A DNA stretch of 64,000 bases. Source: Chloroflexota bacterium. Its GTDB lineage: Bacteria; Chloroflexota; Dehalococcoidia; Lucifugimonadales; UBA3495. The stretch lies in contig JAPPGG010000014.1 of the NCBI GenBank assembly GCA_028875055.1, positions 221,193 to 285,192 on the forward strand. The letters are read 5' to 3'. Made by a program: the position numbers and the translations under genes. Shown in pieces: positions 8,537 through 18,766 of this stretch (positions are counted from its first letter, which is position 1; each line of letters opens with the position of its first letter). A model generated the notes under the pieces. It saw only the letters and a program-made list of their open reading frames with translations, did no database searches and was not told where the DNA came from.

Positions 8537-9337
8537 ATGTTTGTCCGCAGGGACTTGACCGACAGCGTTCCCACCAGGGAAGGCAATATGCACTTTATGA
8601 AGCAGGGTTCCGGGTTTCCCCTTGTTATGCTTCATCCCCTGGGTACCTCAACCTGGGCCTGGCACACCGTCATTGACGGGTTGAGCCAGCACTACACCTG
8701 TTACGCCTTCGATATGCTGGGCCACGGCGAGTCCGACAAGCCCAGTCGCCATTTCAACATCCCTGATTATGCCCGCGCCCTGGACGACGCCTGCCAGGTC
8801 CTGAACATTCATCGAGGCCACTACGTGGGCAACTCGGTGGGCGCCTGCCTGGCCACCGAAATGGCCGCCAGTTTCCCCGAACGCGTGGACAAACTTGCCC
8901 TCGTAGGCTGCCCTCTGTGGAACCCGTGGGGAGGCAATCAGCGAGTAGCCGACACCGCCGCCGACTACGACGCCAGCGGCATGCCGTCGCCCCGCACCCT
9001 CGAGCAGCTGAAGGAGCGGGCCACTTTCGCCGAACCCCGCCAGGAGTGGGTGGAAGCCACCAACGAGACCCGGGCCCAGGCCGGTGAATGGGTACGCAAC
9101 CTGCACCAGTCCCTCTCCTACTACGACATCCTCTCGCGCCTGCCCCTTATCAGAGCATCTTCAACCCTGGTAATGTACGGCGAGAAGGACATGCTGCGGG
9201 ACGGCGAGGAACTGCTTCACAACAACATCGCCAACGCCAGCAAGACCATCCTTCCGGGGCTGGGCCACATTCCCCAGATAGAAGACCCTGAGGGCTTCAT
9301 TGATGCCCTGCTGGCATTCCTCCAGCCCCAGGGCTAG
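8537..9337 (+). CDS. Alpha/beta-fold hydrolase
   Basis: A 266-residue single-domain hydrolase with an oxyanion-region HPLG motif, nucleophile Ser100 in GNSVGA, an acid in MYGEKDML and the catalytic His in GLGHIPQ. A strong GGTAAGGAGG ribosome site precedes the ATG. It lacks a signal peptide. It is followed 120 bp later by an NMT1-like substrate-binding protein on the same strand, so both may serve uptake and hydrolysis of one small molecule. The substrate cannot be read from sequence; esterase, C-C hydrolase and amidase roles are possible. Confidence 0.85.
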   Translation: MFVRRDLTDSVPTREGNMHFMKQGSGFPLVMLHPLGTSTWAWHTVIDGLSQHYTCYAFDMLGHGESDKPSRHFNIPDYARALDDACQVLNIHRGHYVGNSVGACLATEMAASFPERVDKLALVGCPLWNPWGGNQRVADTAADYDASGMPSPRTLEQLKERATFAEPRQEWVEATNETRAQAGEWVRNLHQSLSYYDILSRLPLIRASSTLVMYGEKDMLRDGEELLHNNIANASKTILPGLGHIPQIEDPEGFIDALLAFLQPQG

Positions 9338-9457
9338 ACCGGGAATGCCGCAACGATTTCAGTCGGTACCGGGGTGCGCTGCGGTGTGCCCCTTCCCGTC
9401 TCGTGCCCACCACCCATAGGCGGCTTCAAACCTGACGCTCCCCTGAGGAGAACCATA

Positions 9458-10381
9458 GTGACCACCGAGAGATACCGGCTCCGCCTCATGGAGACCTTCC
9501 GCACCGTCTTCTATACGCCCATATACGTCGCCGTGGCCGGAGGCTACCTGGAGTCGGAGGGGCTGGACGTTGACTTCCAGACCTGTCCTTCGCAGTTCCC
9601 CCACCCCCTCAGCGCGCTGAACCACGGAGCGGCGGACATAGTCCAGAGCGGAATCATGCGCTCCATCATCGCCTCCGATTGGGGCGCCGAGGTTGTCCCC
9701 CGCCACTTTGCGGAAATTAACAGCCGTGACGGGTTTTTCGTCATCGGCCGTCAACCCGGCGAGGCGTTCCAATGGGCGGATTTCGCTGATTCCACAATAA
9801 TCCCCGTGGGGTTCTCCCCCATGCCCTGGGCCTCATTCCAGTACGCCCTGCGCAACAGCGGCGTTGCCCTGGAGGGCCTAAAGTTAATGCACGGACTGGG
9901 TCTGAACGAAGCCATCGAGGCTTTCCAGGGAGGCCAGGCCGACTTCATCCACCTCCCGGAACCGGCCGCCGAAAAGCTGCTGGCCGACGGTGTTGGCCAC
10001 CTGGTGGCTGCCCTGGGACAGGTCAACGGCCACATCGCTTACAGTTCCTTCGCCGCCACCAGCGCCTTCCTGAACGGCCGCCCCGACGCAGTTCACCGAT
10101 TCGTGGCGGGATACTCCAGCGCGTTGCTTTGGCTTGCCGGCGCTTCGGCCGCGCAAACCTGCGAAGTTGTAAAGTCCTTCTTCCCGGATACCGATCCCGA
10201 CCTGATCACGGCCTCCATCGCCCGCTACAAGGAGCAGGGGACATGGCCAGCCACGCCCCACCTGGGCCGCCATGAATATGGGGGTCTGCAGGAAATCCTG
10301 ATGGCTGCCGGGATGGTCAGGCAGTGGCAACCCTACGAAAAGGTGGTTACGACTGCCTTTACCGAGGGGCAGGAACAGTAA
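9458..10381 (+). CDS. NMT1/THI5-like substrate-binding protein without signal peptide
   Basis: A 307-residue periplasmic-binding-fold protein of the NMT1/SsuA/THI5 type: TPIYVAVAGGYLESEGLDVDFQ at the N-terminus is the family signature, followed by the ALNHGAADIVQSG lobe. The GTG at 9458 is chosen because TGAGGAG lies 7 bases upstream. No signal peptide or lipobox is visible and no ABC permease or ATPase is adjacent, so a cytoplasmic binding or pyrimidine-precursor role is as likely as transport. The upstream neighbour is an alpha/beta hydrolase. Confidence 0.75.
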   Translation: MTTERYRLRLMETFRTVFYTPIYVAVAGGYLESEGLDVDFQTCPSQFPHPLSALNHGAADIVQSGIMRSIIASDWGAEVVPRHFAEINSRDGFFVIGRQPGEAFQWADFADSTIIPVGFSPMPWASFQYALRNSGVALEGLKLMHGLGLNEAIEAFQGGQADFIHLPEPAAEKLLADGVGHLVAALGQVNGHIAYSSFAATSAFLNGRPDAVHRFVAGYSSALLWLAGASAAQTCEVVKSFFPDTDPDLITASIARYKEQGTWPATPHLGRHEYGGLQEILMAAGMVRQWQPYEKVVTTAFTEGQEQ

Positions 10382-10385
10382 GAAA

Positions 10386-10429
10386 GACCGGACTCGCTAG
10401 CGAGATGCCTGCATCCCGCGAATCCGGTC
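10386..10429. terminator. Hairpin between convergent genes
   Basis: GACCGGA (10386-10392) and TCCGGTC (10423-10429) enclose a second palindrome CTCGCTAGCGAG (10393-10404). It lies between convergent genes and lacks a clear T-tract. Confidence 0.35.
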
Positions 10430-10476
10430 ACAAGAGGCGCTGCCGGGACTATGGACCGTGAACTGGATTGGTGGAC

Positions 10477-11520
10477 CTAGCTTCTGCCAACCAGCCGCTG
10501 CACTGTTCCCACTACTCGCGCGGCATTGGGCACGTAGGCATTCTCCAGGGGGCGACTGTAGGGGACCGGCGTGTGGGGAGCGGTAACCCGGGAGGGAGGA
10601 GCGTCCAGGTAGTCAAAGGCCTCCTCCGCCACCCGCGCGCATATGTCCGACGCCAGGCTGCACACCGGGGTATCCTCGTCCACCACTACCAGCCGGTGCG
10701 TGCGCCGGACTGAATCAATGATCAGGTCGTAGTCAATGGGCGAAACGCTGAGCAGGTCCACCACTTCAGCATTCACGCCATCCTTGGCCAGTTCTTCGGC
10801 GGCCTCCGTGCACACCCAGGTCATGCGGGAAATGCCAACCAGCGTAATGTCGGTGCCGGAACGCACGGTTCGCGCTTTGCCCAGGGGAATCGCGTAGGGT
10901 TCCTCAGGTACCGGACCGGTATCGCCGTAAAGGCCTTTGTGCTCGAAGTACACCACCGGGTCGTCATCGCGAATGGAGGCAATCAGCAAGCCCTTGGCCG
11001 TGTAGGGGTCCGATGGCACCACGCCCTTGAGGCCGGGAATATGGCTGAAGATGGAGTAAAAGGACTCGGAATGCTGGGCGGCGCTCCCGAAACCAGCGCC
11101 AATGCGGGTCAACATGGTGAAGGGCACGGCCACCTGGCCCCCGAACATATACCGCATCTTGGCGGCGTTGTTCAGGAGTTGGTCCATGCAAACGCCCACG
11201 AAGTCCACGAACATCAGCTCCGCCACCGCGCGCATGCCAGTGGAAGCGGCGCCGATAGCCGTGCCCACGAATGCCGCCTCGGACAGGGGCGTGTCCAGTA
11301 CCCGCTGGTTTCCAAACTGCTGGATCAGACCCACAGTAGTCCGGAAAGGTCCTCCCCAGGCGTCCACTATGCCCAGATGCTCCCGACCGGCGCCACCGGC
11401 AATTTCTTCACCCATGATAATGACGGTCTCGTCCCGCTCCATTTCCTGGCGCAGGGCTTCATTGATGGCCTCTCGGTAACGCAGTTCCCGGGTTGTGGTG
11501 GGAGTCATGGCAGTGGTCAT
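10477..11520 (-). CDS. 2-oxoacid dehydrogenase E1 component, beta subunit
   Basis: A 347-residue transketolase-like E1 beta chain (pyruvate/branched-chain/acetoin dehydrogenase family). It begins RELRYREAINEALRQEME, has MGEEIAGGAG, the VLDTPLSEAAFVG motif and the C-terminal transketolase domain with DLLSVSPIDYD. AGGAAGGAG precedes the ATG by 7 bases. It lies 46 bp after the E1 alpha gene; together they form the thiamine-diphosphate decarboxylase. No E2 or E3 gene follows, so the lipoyl components must be encoded elsewhere and the oxoacid (pyruvate, acetoin, branched-chain) is not determined. Confidence 0.88.
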   Translation of the reverse strand: MTTAMTPTTTRELRYREAINEALRQEMERDETVIIMGEEIAGGAGREHLGIVDAWGGPFRTTVGLIQQFGNQRVLDTPLSEAAFVGTAIGAASTGMRAVAELMFVDFVGVCMDQLLNNAAKMRYMFGGQVAVPFTMLTRIGAGFGSAAQHSESFYSIFSHIPGLKGVVPSDPYTAKGLLIASIRDDDPVVYFEHKGLYGDTGPVPEEPYAIPLGKARTVRSGTDITLVGISRMTWVCTEAAEELAKDGVNAEVVDLLSVSPIDYDLIIDSVRRTHRLVVVDEDTPVCSLASDICARVAEEAFDYLDAPPSRVTAPHTPVPYSRPLENAYVPNAARVVGTVQRLVGRS

Positions 11521-11566
11521 GGTGATGCTCCTTCCTGTGGAGTTGTCCCGCTTTTGAACTGAAGGC

Positions 11567-12574
11567 TCAGACTTCCAGGTTGATGCCCCGCTTCATCATA
11601 TCGACGGGGTAGTCCACGTAAACGTCGTCGTAGATTTCCGGCGGTTCGGGCAGGGGGCTCTCGTCGGCGAACTGGATGGCTTCTTCCATCAGTTCCCTAG
11701 CCTCGTCGTCCATTTGGCCCAGTTCCGACAACGAAACCAGGCCGCCGTCGGCTACACGCTCGCGGAAGAGCTTCAGGGGGTCCCGGTTCCTCCAGTAGTC
11801 CTGCTCCTCCTGGGTGCGGTAGCTGAGGGGGTTGTCGAAAACGGTGTGCCCGTAGTAGCGATAGGTACGGCACTCCAGCAGAGAGGGGCCTTCTCCGGCC
11901 CTCGCCCGCCGCACCGCTTCTCCGGCGGCTTCAAAGACATCAAAGACGTCCATCCCATCCACGTGGATTCCCGGCATATCATAGCCCGCCGCGCGGTCGG
12001 CAACCCGCGCGGTGGACAGGGCGTACTCCACCGGAGTGGACTCCGCATAGCCGTTGTTCTCACAGCAGAATATGACCGGCAACTTCCATACGGAGGCCAG
12101 GTTCATGCACTCGTGCAAAACGCCCTGATTGGCCCCGCCGTCCCCGAAGAAAGCGACGGCAACCCGTCCCAGGTTTCGCAGTTTGGAGGTCAGCCCCGCA
12201 CCCACGGCCAGGGGTATGCTGGCGGCCACAACGCCGTTGGTACCCAGCATTCCCTTGCTCATGTCGGCGATGTGCATGGACCCACCCTTGCCCTTGTTGG
12301 GACCGGTGGAGCGCCCGAACAGTTCAGCCATCATCAGCTTGGGATCGACACCCTTGGCGATGCAGTGACCGTGTCCCCGGTGGGTGCTTCCAATATAGTC
12401 ATCCACAGTCAGGTGGGCGCAAATGCCGGTGGGCACAGCCTCCTGCCCTGCTGAAGAATGGACGGACCCCGACATCCCGCGCTGACCGGTTTCAGGAATT
12501 CCCCGCTCCTCAAAGTGGCGAATTGTTGTCATCGTCCTGTACAGTTGCAGAAGCATCTCTCGATCGAGTTCCAT
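11567..12574 (-). CDS. 2-oxoacid dehydrogenase E1 component, alpha subunit
   Basis: A 335-residue E1 alpha chain. The thiamine-diphosphate motif is seen as FFGDGGANQGVLHECMNLA, with ENNGYAESTP and the GSMHIADMSKGMLGTNGVV segment typical of acetoin/pyruvate E1 alpha. The ATG at 12574 is preceded by GAGGGAG; an open TTG at 12616 has no ribosome site. It is downstream of the SAM hydrolase gene and directly upstream of E1 beta, at the end of a same-strand run starting with gatB. Confidence 0.88.
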   Translation of the reverse strand: MELDREMLLQLYRTMTTIRHFEERGIPETGQRGMSGSVHSSAGQEAVPTGICAHLTVDDYIGSTHRGHGHCIAKGVDPKLMMAELFGRSTGPNKGKGGSMHIADMSKGMLGTNGVVAASIPLAVGAGLTSKLRNLGRVAVAFFGDGGANQGVLHECMNLASVWKLPVIFCCENNGYAESTPVEYALSTARVADRAAGYDMPGIHVDGMDVFDVFEAAGEAVRRARAGEGPSLLECRTYRYYGHTVFDNPLSYRTQEEQDYWRNRDPLKLFRERVADGGLVSLSELGQMDDEARELMEEAIQFADESPLPEPPEIYDDVYVDYPVDMMKRGINLEV

Positions 12575-12676
12575 ATCTCCCTCGTCAATGCCAGGATAGG
12601 TCCACACAGCTACCAAAGGCGAAATTTTTCCAATAGTAGCACGGGGGTAAGGGATGTCAATAGCGATAAGAAACGA

Positions 12677-13564
12677 CTAGGGCTTGAAGTTGACGCGCAC
12701 CTTTGTACCCACGCCAGTGCCCAGGGATGCTGATGCGTTCCCGTCCGTCACTGCGATTTCCAGAAAGCCGTTACTGCCGAAGAGCGCAACCAGGGGCAGA
12801 CCGTCCGGCTGTGCCAGGTCACAGGAAACCGGGTCTTGGAAAGTCCTGCTAATGCCCCCTATCTCCCGATCTTTCACCTGAACCCTGGATGGCCGTCGAC
12901 TCAGACGTTCTTGGGAGAGCGCGCTAACCTCTACGTTGGTGATCAGGTTTCCAAAACGATCGATGTAAATGACCTCTCCGTATAAAACGTGGTCCCGGAG
13001 CTCCGGCTCAGGCAAGGGCTCGTAAACCAGGTCCGGCAGCCGGGGGCCCATCTCCTCACACAGCACGCCCAACGACAGGTGGGCGGCAGCCGGCGAGAAA
13101 ATGTCCCGACCGTGGAAGGTACTGCTGACGACGGGCAGACGATACCTGGGGTTGGTCAGTTCGAAGGCCCGTATCTCTGCGGGCAATATCACCCTGCCAG
13201 AGCTGGCCAATTCAGGACGCTGGGCTGGCAGGTTGGCCCTGATAACCTCGCTCAACAGGCCGTTATCGGGTGCGACGAACTTCGCACGGGGAGTCTCCAG
13301 CACAATCGGCCTGCGGTCGGTCCCAACGCCGGGGTCCACTACCGCAACATGGATGGCTCCAATAGGAAAGTAGGAGTGATTGGCGCCCAGGACGAAGGCG
13401 CCCTGCCTGACGTTTTGAGGCGCGATCTCGTGGGTAAGGTCCACTATGGAAGCATGGGGATTGATACCGAAAATGACGCCCTTCATTACTCCAACGAAGG
13501 CGTCCGAGGTACCGAAGTCGGTGGTCAGTACTATGGGGGAAGTTACCAGAGAATGGCCGGTCAT
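12677..13564 (-). CDS. S-adenosylmethionine hydrolase (DUF62/SAM hydroxide adenosyltransferase family)
   Basis: A 295-residue member of the fluorinase/chlorinase/SAM-hydrolase superfamily. The N-terminal VLTTDFGTSDAFVG, AVVDPGVGTDRRPI and APDNGLLS motifs and the C-terminal IDRFGNLITN and FGSNGFLEIAV motifs are all present. Most bacterial members cleave SAM to adenosine and methionine using a water-activating Asp-Arg-His set; halogenase activity would need a halide loop that is not evident. AGAGG lies next to the ATG at 13564. It is 48 bp downstream of secG and likely co-transcribed with it and with E1 alpha/beta. Confidence 0.85.
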   Translation of the reverse strand: MTGHSLVTSPIVLTTDFGTSDAFVGVMKGVIFGINPHASIVDLTHEIAPQNVRQGAFVLGANHSYFPIGAIHVAVVDPGVGTDRRPIVLETPRAKFVAPDNGLLSEVIRANLPAQRPELASSGRVILPAEIRAFELTNPRYRLPVVSSTFHGRDIFSPAAAHLSLGVLCEEMGPRLPDLVYEPLPEPELRDHVLYGEVIYIDRFGNLITNVEVSALSQERLSRRPSRVQVKDREIGGISRTFQDPVSCDLAQPDGLPLVALFGSNGFLEIAVTDGNASASLGTGVGTKVRVNFKP

Positions 13565-13612
13565 TGGCCTCTTTCCAGAGCCCTGGCGCAAGACATCGGC
13601 CGCAACCGGAAG

Positions 13613-13831
13613 CTAACCGGAAAAGAGTCCAACACTGATAATGGAGACGATGATGAACAGGACCGACAGCGCAATTGTGAACTGAAACAGTGTCTTTTCC
13701 AGTCCGCGCCGCGTTCGGACCGTGGACTGGGCGCTGCCGAAAAGGCCGCTGCCACTTTCCTTGACCTGGCTAAGGATTACCAGGACCAGGACAATGGATA
13801 CCAGGACCTGTGCTATGTTGAGGTAAACCAA
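13613..13831 (-). CDS. secG: Preprotein translocase subunit SecG
   Basis: A 72-residue protein with two predicted membrane helices (residues about 3-22 and 52-71) separated by the conserved loop KESGSGLFGSAQS, the SecG signature. SecG associates with SecYE and aids SecA-driven export. It lies between gatB and the SAM hydrolase gene on the same strand. The length is normal. Confidence 0.88.
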   Translation of the reverse strand: MVYLNIAQVLVSIVLVLVILSQVKESGSGLFGSAQSTVRTRRGLEKTLFQFTIALSVLFIIVSIISVGLFSG

Positions 13832-13939
13832 CTCTTTCCCCTGTTTCCCGAGTCCCAGGTCTCCTGGCGAGACACTGGACTCGAAAGCTGTTTATTTGCT
13901 TGATACGCGGATTTCGGGATCAACGCAGTGGCGCTTGGC

Positions 13940-15418
13940 CTACCCGTCCCGCTCAGTTTCCAGGGCCGCCTGAACCAGTTCCTGGACCAGGTCCGGCTTG
14001 GCCTGCCCCCTGGTAATCTTCATAACCTGGCCAACCAGGAACTTGGCGGCAGTTTCCTTTCCCCCAATGAAATCGGCGACTGCCTTAGGATTGTCCGCCA
14101 GCGCCTGGGTCACGGCAGAATCTACAATGGAACTGTCGTTAATCTGACTCAGGCCCTTGTCCTTAACGATTTTACCCGGTTGCTCACCCGATACAAAGGC
14201 CTCTTCCAGCACTGTCTTGGCCATCGTGTTGCTGAGAGTTCCGCTATCAATCAGGCTCTGCAATTCTGCCAGGTGCGCCGGCCTGACCTTCACCTCGCCA
14301 ATGGAGAGGTTTTCCAGGTTCATCAATCGGCTAAGGTCTCCCAAAATCCAGTTGCTGATATTCTTGGAATAAGCAGCCAAGTCATCGCAACTGGCCCGGC
14401 CCAGGGAAACGGAGTCCTCAAAGTACTCGGCAACGGCGCGGGAACCGGTAAGCAGGTCCGCATCATAGAGCGGCAGCCCGTATTGCTCGACAAAGCGTCC
14501 CCGGCGCTGGCCAGCCAGCTCAGGAAGGCTGGAGCGGATCTCATCAACCCAGTCCTTTTCGATCCGCAGTGGTGGCAGGTCCGGTTCCGGGAAATACCGG
14601 TAATCGTGGGCGTGCTCCTTGCTGCGCTGGGACACGGTTACGCCGCGTTCCTCTATCCAGCCCCGAGTCTCCTGGGTGATTCTTCCGCCATCTTCAAGAA
14701 TCCGCTTCTGCCGGTCCACCTCGTGATTGAGGGCCAGATAAACGGAACGGAAGCTGTTCATGTTCTTGATTTCGGTACGGGTGCCGAATTCCTGGCTTCC
14801 CTCGAGCCGGATGCTTACGTTGGCGTCGCACCGGAAGTTGCCGTCCTGCATATTGCCGGCGGAAACGCCCAGGTACTGCATTATGGAATGCAGGGTTACC
14901 AGGTACGCCCGGGCCTCTTCCGGAGACCGCATGTCCGGCGCGCTTACGACTTCCATCAACGGTGAGCCCGCCCGATTTACGTCCACCAGGCTGTAGGGCC
15001 CACCGGGCTCGCCGGGGAAATGCATCAGCTTGGCCGCGTCCTCCTCCAGGTGTACCCGCATTACCCCTACGGACCTGGACTCGCCGTCCACTTCGATTTC
15101 CAGTAAGCCATCTTCCGCCAGGGGCAGGTCATACTGGGAAATCTGGTAGCCCTTCATCAAGTCCGGATACGGGTAATTCTTGCGGTCAAACTTGGAATAC
15201 TCCGGAATCCGGCATCCCAAAGCCAGCCCGGTCATTATGGTGTATTCCACGGCCTTCCTGTTTATGACCGGCAGCGAACCCGGCAGGCCCAGGCACACGG
15301 GGCACACCCGGCTGTTGGGCGGAGCATACTGGTAGTCGGCGGGACACCCGCAGAACATCTTGCTGCGGGTCTGCAGCTGGACGTGGACTTCAAGCCCAAT
15401 GACGGTTTCGTAGCTCAT
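13940..15418 (-). CDS. gatB: Aspartyl/glutamyl-tRNA amidotransferase subunit B
   Basis: A 492-residue GatB, which with GatA and GatC converts Glu-tRNA(Gln) (and Asp-tRNA(Asn)) to the amide. It opens [15 protein letters not shown], has [13 protein letters not shown], the [21 protein letters not shown] catalytic cradle, CDANVSIR and a C-terminal YqeY-like tail. The ATG at 15418 is the family start although no strong ribosome site is seen. gatA and gatC are not in the window. It heads the gatB-secG-SAM hydrolase-E1 run. Confidence 0.93.
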   Translation of the reverse strand: MSYETVIGLEVHVQLQTRSKMFCGCPADYQYAPPNSRVCPVCLGLPGSLPVINRKAVEYTIMTGLALGCRIPEYSKFDRKNYPYPDLMKGYQISQYDLPLAEDGLLEIEVDGESRSVGVMRVHLEEDAAKLMHFPGEPGGPYSLVDVNRAGSPLMEVVSAPDMRSPEEARAYLVTLHSIMQYLGVSAGNMQDGNFRCDANVSIRLEGSQEFGTRTEIKNMNSFRSVYLALNHEVDRQKRILEDGGRITQETRGWIEERGVTVSQRSKEHAHDYRYFPEPDLPPLRIEKDWVDEIRSSLPELAGQRRGRFVEQYGLPLYDADLLTGSRAVAEYFEDSVSLGRASCDDLAAYSKNISNWILGDLSRLMNLENLSIGEVKVRPAHLAELQSLIDSGTLSNTMAKTVLEEAFVSGEQPGKIVKDKGLSQINDSSIVDSAVTQALADNPKAVADFIGGKETAAKFLVGQVMKITRGQAKPDLVQELVQAALETERDG

Positions 15419-15541
15419 GCGAAAGTGGCGCCAGGCAAATCTCGTAAGGGGTCCTGGTGGCAAGCCGGAAGTATTATATCAGGCTTTGCGCATCAGGCAG
15501 TTACACGTCCTGGATGGCGGAAGCAAGATTTCGCAACCTGG

Positions 15542-16687
15542 CTAGGTAACAAAAATGGTGTAATTGGTCAGGGCTACTCTTTCCTCGCCCTGCCTGCCCC
15601 AAACTTGCAGCGTGTAAACTCCGGGCCCCACCTCTGGTAGGACATGCGACAAGTCGGCCGACAGGTAGAAGGATTCGCCGGACTGCTCCCAGCGGATTGC
15701 CGTAGCCCAGGGAATTGCGGCCGAGCGCTCAACCTCCACAGGAAGGGGAGGCGATGAACTTCTGGGCAGCCGGAAGTCCAGCGTATAGGGGTCGATGCCG
15801 GCTGCCCAGTTGTACGTGGCCGCTCTCTCCGGGTAGTACCGGCCCTCGGGAAGTGGAGGCCTGAGGAGGGCAACCGGCCTCTGGCCATAGTCGTAGTGGT
15901 AAGTGGCATCCAGCTGGCCCAAACTGAGGGGACGGGGATAGGGATGATGCCAAACGGCCAGCCCTTCCAGGACCAGACCTGGATTGAGCGCACCTTCGAT
16001 TGTCAGCCGGCCATTGCTGAAGACAGGTACCGCGCTAAACCGCAACAGTGCGCTTTCGAACTGCTGCACTATCCAGCACTGGGAATGGCTGCAGCTAACG
16101 CCGATGGTCACCTTCCCGTGCCACCGGTCCAGGATGTTGGCTCGGCTTATGCGAGATTCCATCAGTCCTTTATGTACCGACTCCGCCAGGTCCCGCCAAT
16201 TCAACGGCCTATTGCCCTCGGTGTAATCGGACAGGTCAATCGGGCCCGCGATATTCTGGCGGACCCGGTTCGTTCCGCCGCTCATGGAATAGCGCATATG
16301 CGGAGTGAAGCCATTTACGTCCCAGTGAGACCGATAGCCGTAAGTCATCATGCTGCTGGCATGTAGCTGGACTGAGGGGTCGGATCCGGAAGAGAGCGGC
16401 GGAACCCTGGCAAGCACCCGTTCCACATTGACCAGGTAGAACAGCTCGGTCTTTAGCGCCTCCGGTCCGTGACCGGGCAGTTCACCAGCCGCTGGATTTG
16501 CACCGGGGACGTCTTGCCCCCCACCGGCGGCAGACTCGTTTGCCGCCTTCGGCAGGGCGTCCTCGACAGCCCTGCTCAATGAGACCGAACCATGCTTTTC
16601 GTAGTCACGCCAAGCCGTGACCGCCACTATCTGAATAACAACGGTCAGGCACAGGACAGCGAGCAGGAATACCAGCACGCGATACAT
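15542..16687 (-). CDS. Membrane-anchored CAP/SCP-domain protein
   Basis: A 381-residue protein beginning MYRVLVFLLAVL, an N-terminal membrane helix (about residues 2-24), then a Pro/Gly-rich linker and a CAP-like domain (LVNVERVLARVPPL, LHASSMMTYGYRSHWDVNGFTPHMRYS, NIAG). The HxxH-like SHWD and the NVERVLAGV-like start resemble bacterial YkwD/SCP proteins. A C-terminal ~170-residue region contains beta-rich segments and no recognised domain. Probably extracytoplasmic. The upstream reading frame is open, but the helix start at 16687 is the sensible one. Function unknown. Confidence 0.7.
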   Translation of the reverse strand: MYRVLVFLLAVLCLTVVIQIVAVTAWRDYEKHGSVSLSRAVEDALPKAANESAAGGGQDVPGANPAAGELPGHGPEALKTELFYLVNVERVLARVPPLSSGSDPSVQLHASSMMTYGYRSHWDVNGFTPHMRYSMSGGTNRVRQNIAGPIDLSDYTEGNRPLNWRDLAESVHKGLMESRISRANILDRWHGKVTIGVSCSHSQCWIVQQFESALLRFSAVPVFSNGRLTIEGALNPGLVLEGLAVWHHPYPRPLSLGQLDATYHYDYGQRPVALLRPPLPEGRYYPERAATYNWAAGIDPYTLDFRLPRSSSPPLPVEVERSAAIPWATAIRWEQSGESFYLSADLSHVLPEVGPGVYTLQVWGRQGEERVALTNYTIFVT

Positions 16688-16725
16688 TCTGGCGGCAACA
16701 CCCCCGGGAAACCCTCTGAAAGAAA

Positions 16726-16755
16726 GGACGCCAATATCATTGAATACTGGCGTCC
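16726..16755 (-). terminator. Rho-independent terminator of the acetyl-CoA synthetase gene
   Basis: Twelve-bp arms GGACGCCAATAT/ATACTGGCGTCC with one wobble lie 58 bp past the acs stop; on the minus strand they are followed by TTTCTTTC. Confidence 0.65.
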
Positions 16756-16813
16756 CTGGCAAAGCCTATCAGAAAACTGGAGCCGCTAAAACTGTCTCGC
16801 TATGCGGGGTAAA

Positions 16814-18766
16814 TTACTCCTCGTCGCCGTACTGGGCCTTGAGGGACTCGACGACCGCCGGGTCTGCGAGGGTCGTAGTGTCGCCCAGGGCCCTCCCTTC
16901 CGCCACATCCCGGAGGAGCCGGCGCATAATCTTGCCACTGCGGGTCTTGGGCAACTCGGCGGCAAAATAGATATCGTCGGGCCGCGCCATGGGTCCGATC
17001 TTGGTAGCGACGTGGGCCTTGAGTTCGGTTATGAGGCCATCAGAGGTTGGCACCTGGTCCTTGATGGTGACGAAAGCCACGATGGCCTGACCCTTGATTT
17101 CGTGGGCACGCCCGATGCAGGCGGCCTCGGCAACCTTGGAGTTGTCCACCAGCGCGCTCTCTACTTCCATGGTGCTGATGCGGTGGGCCGAAACGTTGAT
17201 TACGTCGTCCACCCGGCCCAGCAGCCAGTAGTACCCTTCTTCATCCAGCTTGGCGCCGTCGGAAGTGAAATAGGTGTCGGGATAGCGGGACCAGTACTGT
17301 TGCACAAAGCGTTCCGGGTCGCCGTAGATGCCCCTGAGCATGGATGGCCACGGGCGTTTGATCGTCAGGTACCCGCCACCGCCGGGTCCCACGGGATTAC
17401 CGGATTCATCCAGAATCTCGGCCTCGATACCCGGGAAGGGCTGGGTGGCGGAACCGGGCTTGAGAGTGGTGATGCCCGGCAAGGGCGCGATCAAAATGGA
17501 GCCTGTTTCAGTCTGCCACCAGGTGTCCACCACCGGGCACCGGCCTCCGCCTATGTGCTGCCAGTACCACACCCATGCCTCCGGGTTAATGGGCTCTCCC
17601 ACTGAACCCAGGAGCCTCAGGGTGGACATATCGTGGCGGTTGGGGTACTCCTCGCCCCAGCGCATGAAAGTGCGGATGGCCGTGGGCGCGGTGTAGCAGA
17701 TGGTGCATCCATACTTTTCCACTATCGCCCAGAAGCGGTCCCGGTCCGGGTAATCGGGGGATCCCTCGTACATCACCGAGGTGGCCCCGTTGGCCAGCGG
17801 GCCATAGACGATGTAGCTGTGACCGGTAACCCAGCCGATGTCGGCGGTACACCAGTAAACGTCGTCCTCCTTCAGGTCGAATATCCACTTGGAGGTGGCG
17901 TAAGTGCCGGTCATGTAGCCACCGGTAGTATGGACGATTCCCTTGGGTTTGCCGGTGGTGCCGCTGGTGTAGAGCATGTACAGCATGTCCTCGCTGTCCA
18001 TGGGCTCAGGTTCGCACGTCGGGGGCTGGTCTTCCACCAGGTCATGCCACCAGACGTCCCTGCCGGCCACCATCTTGTCGTCGGCGCTGCCGGTGCGGCG
18101 GACCACTACAACTTTTTCGACCGGGGTCTCGCCTTCGAGAGACTCGTCGGCGTTCTGCTTGAGGGGCACAATGCCGCCCCTGCGATAGCCACCGTCGGCG
18201 GTGATCATCACCTTGGACTGGGAATCGTCAATCCGGTCACGAATAGAGTCGGCGCTGAAACCACCGAAGATGACGCTGTGGGCCGCACCGATGCGGGCGC
18301 AGGCCAGCATCGAAATGGGAAGCTCCGGAACCATGGGAAGGTAAATGGTGACACGGTCGCCCTTCTGGACGCCAAGGCTCTTGAGTCCATTGGCGAAGCG
18401 GCACACTTCCCGCTGCAGGTCCCAGTAGGTGTACACCTTCCAGTCGCCCGGCTCACCCTCCCAGATAATGGCCGCCTTGTTGCGCCGCCCATTCTTCACA
18501 TGCCGGTCAACGCAGTTGTACGAGGCGTTGAGTTTGCCGCCCACGAACCACTTGGCATACGGGGGCTGCCAGTCCAGGACCTGGTCCCAGGGCTGGAACC
18601 AGTCCAGCTCGCTGGCGAACCGGGCCCAGAAAGCCTCCGGGTCCTTGCGAGCTTCCTCGTAAACATTGGGATCCTTGATATTAGCGTTTCTCATGAACTC
18701 TTCAGGAGGCGGAAAGGTACGATCTTCCTGCAACAGCGCTTCGATACCGCCTGTATTCTCAACCAT
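16814..18766 (-). CDS. acs: Acetyl-CoA synthetase (AMP-forming)
   Basis: A 650-residue acyl-adenylate-forming enzyme that makes acetyl-CoA from acetate, ATP and CoA. The ATP-binding motif is [20 protein letters not shown], followed by [12 protein letters not shown] and the C-terminal [15 protein letters not shown] with the lysine that is acetylated in Acs regulation. Length matches typical Acs. It starts at 18766 after AAGGGG; a start seven codons upstream is also open. It has its own terminator, so it is monocistronic and would feed acetate into the TCA cycle. Confidence 0.94.
   Translation of the reverse strand: MVENTGGIEALLQEDRTFPPPEEFMRNANIKDPNVYEEARKDPEAFWARFASELDWFQPWDQVLDWQPPYAKWFVGGKLNASYNCVDRHVKNGRRNKAAIIWEGEPGDWKVYTYWDLQREVCRFANGLKSLGVQKGDRVTIYLPMVPELPISMLACARIGAAHSVIFGGFSADSIRDRIDDSQSKVMITADGGYRRGGIVPLKQNADESLEGETPVEKVVVVRRTGSADDKMVAGRDVWWHDLVEDQPPTCEPEPMDSEDMLYMLYTSGTTGKPKGIVHTTGGYMTGTYATSKWIFDLKEDDVYWCTADIGWVTGHSYIVYGPLANGATSVMYEGSPDYPDRDRFWAIVEKYGCTICYTAPTAIRTFMRWGEEYPNRHDMSTLRLLGSVGEPINPEAWVWYWQHIGGGRCPVVDTWWQTETGSILIAPLPGITTLKPGSATQPFPGIEAEILDESGNPVGPGGGGYLTIKRPWPSMLRGIYGDPERFVQQYWSRYPDTYFTSDGAKLDEEGYYWLLGRVDDVINVSAHRISTMEVESALVDNSKVAEAACIGRAHEIKGQAIVAFVTIKDQVPTSDGLITELKAHVATKIGPMARPDDIYFAAELPKTRSGKIMRRLLRDVAEGRALGDTTTLADPAVVESLKAQYGDEE

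Noticed and set aside
12575..12616. Upstream in-frame start for E1 alpha at a TTG
   Set aside because: No ribosome site there; the ATG at 12574 has GAGGGAG.
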